Shown piece by piece: positions 6,274 through 12,426 of a stretch of DNA of 12,426 nucleotides. The stretch comes from an uncultured Pseudomonadota bacterium. GTDB taxonomy: Bacteria > Pseudomonadota > Alphaproteobacteria > Rs-D84. A model generated the notes under the pieces. The model made no database searches. It was not told the origin of the DNA and saw only the letters and a list, made by a program, of their open reading frames with translations. Within the stretch, counting starts at the first letter, position 1. Each line of letters begins with the position of its first letter. The stretch is from assembly GCA_902776515.1 (NCBI GenBank), contig CACYQE010000016.1, positions 1-12,426 on the forward strand, given 5' to 3'. A program made the translations under genes and the position numbers.

Positions 6274-9200
6274 ATCTTTTTTGGTGTCATTGCCAATCCC
6301 AACCCACGCAATTCGCGAACGAATACGTTAAAGGCTTCTGGGGTACCGGTCTGGATATCATCACTGCCAGAAATAATAGATTCATACATCTTGTTTCGGC
6401 CAGTAATATCGTCAGACTTTACGGTCAACATTTCGCGTAACAGATGGGCTGCACCGTGTGCTTCTAATGCCCAAACCTCCATTTCACCAAGACGCTGACC
6501 ACCCATGTGTGCCTTACCTGACAACGGCTGTTGTGTAACCAACGAATAACTTGCCGTTGAACGTGCGTGAATCTTTTCATCGACCAAGTGATGCAACTTT
6601 AACATATACATCACACCAACCGTCACAGGTCTTGCGAATTTTTCACCTGTTACACCATCATACAGTGTAAATTGACCTGTTTCTGGCAAGTTAGCCAATT
6701 TCAACATCTTGCGAATGTCTTCTGGGGTTGCACCGTCAAATGTCGGTGTAGCCATCGGGACACCATCACGCAACAATGCCGCATGAGCACGAACCTCGGT
6801 ATCGGTCATCTTTGCCAATTTATCGGCCATATCTTTACCGTAAATCTTGCCCATAATAGCACGCAAATCATCGGTCACAGCACGTTTTTGTTTAACTTCG
6901 TCCAAAACCGCACCAATCTGTTCACCCAGACTTCGTGCCGCCATACCAAGATGGGTTTCCAAAATCTGACCAAAGTTCATACGGCTGGGAACACCAAGCG
7001 GATTCAAAACGATATCAACTGGGGTTCCATCTTCCATGTGTGGCATATCTTCGATAGGAACAACCTTGGATACAATACCCTTGTTTCCGTGACGACCGGC
7101 CATTTTATCACCCGGTTGCAATTTCATCTTGTGTGCGATATAAACCTTGACTTCTTTTAAAACGCCCGCATTCAAAGAATTGCTTTCTGTTGCTTTTTCA
7201 ATTTCTTTGTCTGCGATTTCGTTCAGTTGTTTTATTTTGATAAGATGCTGTTCGCGTAATTCATCGATTTTCGCTTGAGCTTCTTTGTTATTAACAACCA
7301 ACTTTTTAATGTCACTTGGTTTTATACCTTCAAATACTTCCTGGGTCAACTTTTTACCAACGAAAGGTTTCAAACTGCCGGTTCCTGATTCAATCACACT
7401 GCCTTCGGCAATCTGAAATACTTGATCAGCAAAACCTTTTTCGATAATAAAGACTTCTTCTTCACGATCTTTATTAATCTTTTCAATTTTTTGCAGTTCA
7501 ATCATCTGGGTGCGTTCATCTTTTTTAACCCCATGACGAGTCAAAATGTTCACACCAATAACTGTTCCCTCTTCGTTCGGTCCAACACGCAAAGAAGTAT
7601 CTTTTACATTCAATGCCTTTTCACCAAAGATGTTGCGTAACAACGCCTCTTCGGGGGTTAACAAAGTTTCAGATTTTGGTGAAACATGTCCGACCAAAAT
7701 ATCACCCTGTTTAACGCGTGCACCAATATAAATGATACCAGATTCATCCAGGTTCTTTAACGCTTCTTCACTGACGTTCGGAATATCACGTGTCAAGCTT
7801 TCTGGGCCTAACTGGGTATCACGAACCTTGATTTCTTTTTCTACAATCTTAACAGATGTATAAACGTCATCACGTGAAATACGTTCGGAAATAACGATAG
7901 AGTCTTCATAGTTATATCCACGCCATGGCACAAATGCGACCAAAACGTTACGACCTAATGCTAACTCACCATAATTCATAGAAGAACCATCAGCGATAAT
8001 ATCACCAGCCGAAATACGATCACCCGCACGAACCAACGGTTTTTGATGCAAAATAGTATCATTGTTCGAACGTTCGTATTTTTCAAGGTTGTAAATATCA
8101 ACACCCGTCACAACGTTACGACTGTTCATACATTTTACAACAATACGATTTGCATCCGCAGATTCAACGATACCACTGTGCTTTGCAACCTTACCCGTTC
8201 TGGAATCACGTGCAACTTCACGTTCAATACCGGTTCCAACCAATGGTGTTTGCACACGCATCAATGGAATCGCCTGACGTTGCATGTTAGAACCCATCAA
8301 AGCACGGTTAGCGTCATCGTTTTCAACGAACGGAATCAATCCAGTGGATATGGACACCACCTGACGTGGTTCAACGTCGATTAAATCAATTTCATCACGC
8401 GGAACACGTGTAAATTCACCATCAACACGTGCGGTTACCATATCTTCGGCCAAAACACCCTTGTCTGTTGTTGGGGTATTACCCTGGGCAATTTTATGTC
8501 CCAGTTCTTCATCAGCAGTCAGATAAACAATCTTGTCTGTAATCTTGCTGTTTTCAACAACATAATACGGTGTTTCAATAAACCCATACGGATTAACACG
8601 TGCATAAGAAGCCAAATGGTTAATCAAACCAATGTTTGCACCTTCGGGCGTGTTAATTGGACACAATCTGCCATAATGAGTCGGATGAACGTCACGAACA
8701 TCGATGCCAGCACGTTCACGATTCAAACCACCAGGTCCCAAAGCGGAAATACGGCGTTTGTGTTCCAATTCCGCCAACGGGTTATATGCATCCATAAATT
8801 GAGACAATTGGCTGGTCCCCAAAAATTCTGCAACCAATGATGTCAAAGGTGTAACATTAACGACATCTTGGGGTTGCATTGTTGCGATACTTGGTGAAGA
8901 CAAACTTTCACGAACCAATCTTTCAACACGCAACATACCTGTGCGGAAACTTTGTTCCAACAATTCACCAACCGTGCGAACACGACGATTTGACAGGTTA
9001 TCAATATCATCAATTGTATCTTTGTGGTCAATAATGTTGGTCAATGTTTTTAACACAGCCAAGAAATCAGCCTTGGTCAACAAACGTTCATCTTCCGGTT
9101 TTTTACCAGAATCAATTTTCAAACGCTTGTTCATTTTGAAACGACCAACCGCCGACAAATCATAGTATGCAGCATCAAAACCTTGACGCATAAACAAGTT

Positions 9201-10403
9201 TATCGCAGCTTCTAATGTTGGACGTTCACCCGGTCTGATAATGTTATAAATTTCAATCAATGCTTCTTCACGATTTGTTGTCTTGTCTGCCAACAAAGTG
9301 TTACGCATATGTGCAGATATTGTTGTGTTATCAATCGAAATCAAAGAAATTTCTTTGATGTTCAATTTTTCAATATCCGCCAAAACTTCTTCGGTTATTT
9401 CTGTTCCAGCCTGATAAACAATTTCGTCACCGGACATAATTGGATCAAACAGATATTCACCAATCAAAGATTCAGATGCGATTCCAAATTCTTTGGATGC
9501 CGATGTAATTTTCGACAAACGTTTTGCATTCAAACGATCACCCTTGGATGCCAACGGCTTTTTATCTTTTGGATTTAACAAATCGTAATTCAAACGATAT
9601 TTATCCAAGCCTTCGAACACAGACGTTTCGCCAACCCACATATCAGATTTGTTTTTCAATTCGATACGTTTATAAAATACCGATAAAATTTCTGAATCAC
9701 TCATACCACGAATAGTTGTTTTACGTGGTTCAGCAATCCACTTTTCTTCATCTTCGGCACAAGGCAAACAACGTAACAAAACTGTCGCAGGTATTTTACG
9801 ACGACGGTCGATACGAACGTAAATTACGCCCTTGGATTCTTCAAAATCAATCCAACTGCCGTGGTCAGGTATAATACGAGCCGTATATGTAATCGGATTT
9901 CCGGCGATTTTGGCCTCTTTGGTTGTTGCAAAAACAACACCTTGGGTACGATGCATTTGCGAAACGATAACGCGTTCAACGCCCGATGCGATGAAACTGC
10001 CACGTTCGGTCATCAATGGCACCTCGCCCATAAATATTTCTTGTTCTTTGATATCACGCAAAGACTTTTTTCCGTCTTCGGCGACATCCCACAAAATCAA
10101 TCTCAGCTTCAGTTTTAATTTGCTGGAATAAGTCATCTTGCGTGCAAGACATTCCTTTACATTATATACAGGCTTTTCCAAACGGTATTCAACGAATTCC
10201 AATTCAGCAGCACCCGCATAATCCTTGATTGGGAACATCGAGGCAAAAACGTTTTGCAAACCAACATTTTTACGATCTTGGGATGCAACATCTGCCTGCA
10301 AGAAATCCTTGTACGAATTATATTGAATTTCAATCAAATCAGGAAGCGGAGTTTGCAAAAAACTTTTACCAAAAGATTTTCTAAGTTTCTGGATAACTGC
10401 CAT
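6267..10403 (-). CDS. rpoB: DNA-directed RNA polymerase subunit beta
   Basis: RpoB forms the second half of the RNA polymerase catalytic cleft and the rifampicin pocket. The 1378-residue product matches the usual alphaproteobacterial length. The start MAVIQKLRKSFGKSF at ATG 10403 has AAGGA about ten bases upstream; extending to a TTG at 10436 adds eleven unsupported residues. The rifampicin region lies near residues 528-558 (positions 8729-8820): GTSQLSQFMDAYNPLAEL, then EHKRRISALGPGG. The active-site lysine motif GDKMAGRHGNKG begins near residue 1098. The C-terminal clamp sequence GGQRLGEMEVWALEAHGAA is followed by EMLTVKSDDITGR. Stop is TAG. It sits 152 bases downstream of rplL and 102 bases upstream of rpoC, as in the standard rplJL-rpoBC arrangement. 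The reading frame is intact throughout. Confidence 0.98.
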   Translation of the reverse strand: MAVIQKLRKSFGKSFLQTPLPDLIEIQYNSYKDFLQADVASQDRKNVGLQNVFASMFPIKDYAGAAELEFVEYRLEKPVYNVKECLARKMTYSSKLKLKLRLILWDVAEDGKKSLRDIKEQEIFMGEVPLMTERGSFIASGVERVIVSQMHRTQGVVFATTKEAKIAGNPITYTARIIPDHGSWIDFEESKGVIYVRIDRRRKIPATVLLRCLPCAEDEEKWIAEPRKTTIRGMSDSEILSVFYKRIELKNKSDMWVGETSVFEGLDKYRLNYDLLNPKDKKPLASKGDRLNAKRLSKITSASKEFGIASESLIGEYLFDPIMSGDEIVYQAGTEITEEVLADIEKLNIKEISLISIDNTTISAHMRNTLLADKTTNREEALIEIYNIIRPGERPTLEAAINLFMRQGFDAAYYDLSAVGRFKMNKRLKIDSGKKPEDERLLTKADFLAVLKTLTNIIDHKDTIDDIDNLSNRRVRTVGELLEQSFRTGMLRVERLVRESLSSPSIATMQPQDVVNVTPLTSLVAEFLGTSQLSQFMDAYNPLAELEHKRRISALGPGGLNRERAGIDVRDVHPTHYGRLCPINTPEGANIGLINHLASYARVNPYGFIETPYYVVENSKITDKIVYLTADEELGHKIAQGNTPTTDKGVLAEDMVTARVDGEFTRVPRDEIDLIDVEPRQVVSISTGLIPFVENDDANRALMGSNMQRQAIPLMRVQTPLVGTGIEREVARDSRTGKVAKHSGIVESADANRIVVKCMNSRNVVTGVDIYNLEKYERSNNDTILHQKPLVRAGDRISAGDIIADGSSMNYGELALGRNVLVAFVPWRGYNYEDSIVISERISRDDVYTSVKIVEKEIKVRDTQLGPESLTRDIPNVSEEALKNLDESGIIYIGARVKQGDILVGHVSPKSETLLTPEEALLRNIFGEKALNVKDTSLRVGPNEEGTVIGVNILTRHGVKKDERTQMIELQKIEKINKDREEEVFIIEKGFADQVFQIAEGSVIESGTGSLKPFVGKKLTQEVFEGIKPSDIKKLVVNNKEAQAKIDELREQHLIKIKQLNEIADKEIEKATESNSLNAGVLKEVKVYIAHKMKLQPGDKMAGRHGNKGIVSKVVPIEDMPHMEDGTPVDIVLNPLGVPSRMNFGQILETHLGMAARSLGEQIGAVLDEVKQKRAVTDDLRAIMGKIYGKDMADKLAKMTDTEVRAHAALLRDGVPMATPTFDGATPEDIRKMLKLANLPETGQFTLYDGVTGEKFARPVTVGVMYMLKLHHLVDEKIHARSTASYSLVTQQPLSGKAHMGGQRLGEMEVWALEAHGAAHLLREMLTVKSDDITGRNKMYESIISGSDDIQTGTPEAFNVFVRELRGLGLAMTPKKID

Positions 10404-10470
10404 GGGTATCAATCCTTTTTTTTGTGCGTTTTGCAAACGAAATTATTACATATACTCTCTTACGCCCGTT

Positions 10471-10499
10471 GCCCGCCAAGGATTTTTTCCTTTGCGGGC
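10471..10499 (-). other. Stem-loop in the rplL-rpoB spacer
   Basis: GCCCGCCAAGGA (10471-10482) pairs with TCCTTTGCGGGC (10488-10499), a 12-position stem with one mismatch around a five-base loop. It is the strongest of three consecutive hairpins in this 152-base spacer. No T tract follows on the minus strand, so an RNA processing or pausing role is more likely than full termination. In E. coli the same spacer has a partial terminator and an RNase III site; a parallel role here is inference. Confidence 0.55.
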
Positions 10500-10507
10500 A
10501 CGGATTT

Positions 10508-10525
10508 TGTCGCGGTAAAGCGACA
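10508..10525 (-). other. Second stem-loop in the rplL-rpoB spacer
   Basis: TGTCGC (10508-10513) pairs perfectly with GCGACA (10520-10525) around a six-base loop. It lies between the rplL-proximal hairpin GAACC...GGTTC (10531-10545) and the long hairpin at 10471-10499, so the rplL 3' region carries three stems in a row. Confidence 0.4.
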
Positions 10526-10530
10526 CTTTT

Positions 10531-10545
10531 GAACCATTTCGGTTC
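10531..10545 (-). other. Small stem-loop just after rplL
   Basis: GAACC (10531-10535) and GGTTC (10541-10545) form a five-pair stem with a five-base loop, ten bases after the rplL stop. On the minus strand it is followed by AAAAGTG rather than T residues, so it is not an intrinsic terminator. Confidence 0.3.
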
Positions 10546-10555
10546 GGTGGAATTA

Positions 10556-10921
10556 TTATTTCAATTCTACCTTTGCACCAGCTGCTTCGATGGTAGCTTT
10601 CATTTTTTCAGCTTCATCTTTTGCAACTGCTTCTTTCACAGCCTTTGGTGCAGATTCGACCAAAGCTTTTGCTTCGCCCAAGCCCAAACCTGTGATATCT
10701 TTTACAGCTTTGATAACTGCCAATTTGTTTGCACCAACATCAGTTAATACAACATCAAATTCGGATTTTTCTTCCGCAGCAGCAGCAGCAGGACCAGCAG
10801 CAACTGCAACAGCAGCAGCAGCACTTACGCCCCAAGTTTCTTCCAATGCTTTGGACAGCTCAACAGCTTCCAAAACGGTCAATTTTGACAATTCATCAAC
10901 TAATTTTTGAATGTCTGCCAT
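10556..10921 (-). CDS. rplL: 50S ribosomal protein L7/L12
   Basis: L7/L12 forms the multimeric stalk that recruits translation factors to the ribosome; dimers bind L10. The 121-residue product has the usual three parts: an N-terminal dimerisation helix pair ([20 protein letters not shown], about 1-30), an alanine-rich hinge (about 34-50), and the factor-binding C-terminal domain with [23 protein letters not shown] at 10921 has AGGAG seven bases upstream; an in-frame ATG eight codons earlier would add unsupported residues. It is very acidic and alanine-rich, as is normal. It follows rplJ by 47 bases, and this pair is normally co-regulated by the L10 leader. Stop is TAA. Confidence 0.97.
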   Translation of the reverse strand: MADIQKLVDELSKLTVLEAVELSKALEETWGVSAAAAVAVAAGPAAAAAEEKSEFDVVLTDVGANKLAVIKAVKDITGLGLGEAKALVESAPKAVKEAVAKDEAEKMKATIEAAGAKVELK

Positions 10922-10968
10922 TTTTTTGCTCCTATTTGTAAGCATACCGGAACATCATATCCCGATAC

Positions 10969-11448
10969 TTATTGATTCTTTTTTCCATACTCTGCAGAAA
11001 CACGTGCAATGCGTGAACCTGGTTCGACCAAGATACGTGCGATTGTTCCACGGATTTCCAACAGCGAAGGAAGCTTGGATAATTGCACAATGTCGTCCAT
11101 ACCCAAAACACCCGCATCCATTTTTCCACCAACGATTGTCAGATTTGGATGTTCTTCGGCAAATTTTACCAAAACCTTGGTAACAGCCAAACCATCAGTT
11201 GCAACCGCAACCGCTGTTGGGCGTTTCATAAGGTCGGATACAGCCTCGAAATTAGTGTCTTTCAACGCCAATTTCATTAAACGGTTCTTAACGACTTTGA
11301 AAACAGAAACCAAAGGACGCAATTCATTACGCAATCCTTCGAATTCCTTTACGGTAAGTCCGTGGTTTTCAATAACGAAAACACCGTTTGCTTCTTTCAA
11401 GGACGACTGCAACGCTGAAATCAAAGTTGACTTATCTTCGCGTTTCAT
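10969..11448 (-). CDS. rplJ: 50S ribosomal protein L10
   Basis: L10 (P0) anchors L7/L12 dimers to 23S rRNA at the stalk base and, with L7/L12, represses its own translation through the mRNA leader. The 159-residue product is slightly shorter than the common 165-175. Family signatures are visible: GLTVKEFEGLRNELR (about 30-44), VVKNRLMKLAL (about 52-62), RPTAVAVATD, VLVKFAEEHPNLTIVGGKMD and LSKLPSLLEIRGTIARIL near the end, followed by the helix that carries L7/L12. ATG at 11446-11448 is preceded by GTAAGGGTAAAAAG, with AAGGG as the likely ribosome binding site. It is preceded by a 206-base structured spacer and followed by rplL. Confidence 0.96.
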   Translation of the reverse strand: MKREDKSTLISALQSSLKEANGVFVIENHGLTVKEFEGLRNELRPLVSVFKVVKNRLMKLALKDTNFEAVSDLMKRPTAVAVATDGLAVTKVLVKFAEEHPNLTIVGGKMDAGVLGMDDIVQLSKLPSLLEIRGTIARILVEPGSRIARVSAEYGKKNQ

Positions 11449-11469
11449 CTTTTTACCCTTACTTCTGAT

Positions 11470-11615
11470 TCACGGGTTACCCCAAATGAACCATTGCTTT
11501 GTTAAACTTTCCATCCGGTTTTACCCGGGATGGGACCATTTCCTGTCCCAAAGAATCTTCTTTGTCTATGATGGGAATTAAGCGTTGCCGCACCATCAGT
11601 CTCGGACAGAAATCT
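11470..11615 (-). ncRNA. L10 leader (autoregulatory mRNA leader of rplJL)
   Basis: The rplA-rplJ spacer is long and structured. Reading the minus strand, it contains the CGAGACTGATGGTGCGG and CTTAATTCCC stretches that resemble alphaproteobacterial L10 leaders, then hairpins TGGGAC / GTCCCA (11531-11536 with 11545-11550) and an ATCC-GG / CCGGAT stem (within about 11514-11531). Known function: the L10-(L12)4 complex binds this RNA and represses rplJL translation. Similarity to the family is from recognition, not a covariance search, and the boundaries are approximate. Confidence 0.7.
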
Positions 11616-11619
11616 CGTT

Positions 11620-11649
11620 TATGGTTTTGGATGTTTACCCAAAACCATA
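11620..11649 (-). other. Perfect stem-loop at the rplA 3' end
   Basis: TATGGTTTTGG (11620-11630) and CCAAAACCATA (11639-11649) pair over 11 positions without mismatch around an eight-base loop, five bases after the rplA stop. On the minus strand the next bases are AACGAGATTTCT, so there is no true T tract. It may protect or process the rplKA message, or separate it from the L10 leader. Confidence 0.5.
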
Positions 11650-11654
11650 TTTTA

Positions 11655-12329
11655 TTATTTTACATCAACATGCAGGCCCGGACCTTGGGTGGTTGCAACA
11701 GAACAACCCAAAATGTATTGACCCTTTGCAGATGAAGGTTTGACCTTTTTCAACTGTTCAATCAATGCGTTTGCATTTTCAACCAATTTTTCTGTTGAAA
11801 AAGACATTTTACCGATTCCGGCATGGATAATACCGTTCTTTTCAGCACGATATTCAATTTGACCAGCCTTGGCACCTGCAACAGCAGCCGCAACATCGTT
11901 TGTAACCGTTCCTAATTTTGGATTCGGCATCAAACCTTTTGGCCCTAATACACGTGCAATCTTTGACATTTTCGGCATCATGTCTGGTGTAGCGATAACA
12001 CGATCGAAATCAATGTGACCCGCCAAAACTCTTTCAATTAAATCTTCACCACCGATAACATCAGCACCAGCCTTTTTGGCTTCGTCTTGTTTTTCAATTG
12101 TGAAAACTGCAACGCGAACTTTCTTGCCTGTGCCATTTGGCAAAGCCAACATTCCGCGAATATTTTGGTCAGCCTTGGTTACGTCAATCGACAAACGAAC
12201 AGCTATTTCCAAACTTTCATCAAATTTTTTAGAACAATACGGACGCAATGCTTCAATAGCATCAGCAAAAGAATACATTTTTTCCGTATCCAATGCAGCC
12301 CATGTTTTTTGTCTTTTTGTAATTTTCAT
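11655..12329 (-). CDS. rplA: 50S ribosomal protein L1
   Basis: L1 forms the mobile L1 stalk that releases deacylated tRNA from the E site; it also represses its own operon by binding mRNA in many bacteria. The 224-residue product is a little shorter than the usual 230-235. Conserved elements include ALPNGTGKKVRVAVF (about 82-96), the signature RVLGPKGLMPNPKLGTVT (about 126-143) and the GQIEYRAEKNGIIHAGIGK stretch. ATG at 12327-12329 is preceded by GGAGG, which lies inside the last codons of rplK, and only three bases separate the two genes, so translation is probably coupled. Stop is TAA. Confidence 0.97.
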   Translation of the reverse strand: MKITKRQKTWAALDTEKMYSFADAIEALRPYCSKKFDESLEIAVRLSIDVTKADQNIRGMLALPNGTGKKVRVAVFTIEKQDEAKKAGADVIGGEDLIERVLAGHIDFDRVIATPDMMPKMSKIARVLGPKGLMPNPKLGTVTNDVAAAVAGAKAGQIEYRAEKNGIIHAGIGKMSFSTEKLVENANALIEQLKKVKPSSAKGQYILGCSVATTQGPGLHVDVK

Positions 12330-12332
12330 GGC

Positions 12333-12426
12333 TTAATCCTCCACCTTTACGCCCATTGAACGGCATTGACCCGCAACGATATTCATCGCAGATTCAATGG
12401 TAGAGCAATTCAAGTCCGGCATTTTC
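12333..12426 (-). CDS. rplK: 50S ribosomal protein L11, 3' end only
   Basis: The last 30 codons are present; the gene is cut by the window edge at 12426. The visible residues [20 protein letters not shown], then [10 protein letters not shown], match the L11 C-terminal domain (normally K-PDLNA-----A---I-GTARSMG--V). L11 binds the GTPase-associated region of 23S rRNA next to the L10-L12 stalk. Two cysteines stand where many homologues have alanine (NA and TAR). TAA is at 12333-12335, three bases before the rplA start. Confidence 0.95.
   Translation of the reverse strand, partial: KMPDLNCSTIESAMNIVAGQCRSMGVKVED

Noticed and set aside
10404..10436. N-terminal extensions of RpoB (11 residues), RplL (8 residues) and PlsX (17 residues) by upstream in-frame starts
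   Set aside because: In each case the family's N-terminus begins at the inner ATG, which has a well-placed ribosome binding site; the added residues are not family-like.
1779..12335. Possible TGA recoding, because none of the intact core genes ends in TGA
   Set aside because: Eight genes ending in TAA or TAG is a small sample in an AT-rich genome, and all frames read normally with tryptophan as TGG; there is no in-frame TGA to explain.

Overview
The window is almost entirely the core transcription/translation gene cluster of a bacterium, read on the minus strand. In transcription order, from high to low coordinates, it holds: the 3' end of rplK (L11), rplA (L1), an L10-type leader, rplJ (L10), rplL (L7/L12), rpoB, rpoC, then rpmF (L32) and plsX. 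The RpoB and RpoC sequences look alphaproteobacterial: RpoB is 1378 residues and RpoC 1369, with alpha-style signatures such as RRERMGHI. Sampled lines of this part have roughly 30-47% GC and leucine is often TTG. This fits a low-GC, host- or gut-associated alphaproteobacterium. The order-level placement is inference.

Layout: 12426-10556 carries the L11-L1 / L10-L7/L12 ribosomal stalk block, with tight rplK-rplA spacing and a 206-base structured leader before rplJ. 10555-10404 is a hairpin-rich spacer. 10403-6267 is rpoB. 6266-6165 is a spacer almost filled by a long imperfect palindrome built from TTAGTG-like units. 6164-2055 is rpoC. 2054-1929 holds a GC-rich hairpin and a candidate promoter. 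1928-1779 is a short zinc-ribbon L32 gene. 1778-1710 holds an intrinsic-terminator-like hairpin. 1709-729 is plsX. After rpoC one would usually expect rpsL-rpsG-fusA in Alphaproteobacteria; here the rpmF-plsX lipid-synthesis pair follows instead.

The left end is different. Positions 1 to about 860 are richer in GC (three sampled lines: 47-58%) and carry, on the plus strand, a four-helix membrane protein with a LytTR DNA-binding domain. It is preceded by a good match to the Bacteroidetes promoter consensus (TTG, 21 bases, TATATTTG). plsX runs into the 3' end of this gene tail-to-tail, loses its conserved C-terminal region at about residue 286, and continues as meaningless antisense codons. The simplest reading is a junction at about 845-868 between an alphaproteobacterial segment and a Bacteroidetes-like segment. 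It is either a chimeric assembly join or, less likely, a real recombination event.

I see no new defence, mobile or biosynthetic system here. The items most worth attention are the junction, the rpmF-plsX attenuator-like element, the large palindrome between rpoB and rpoC, and the zinc-type L32.
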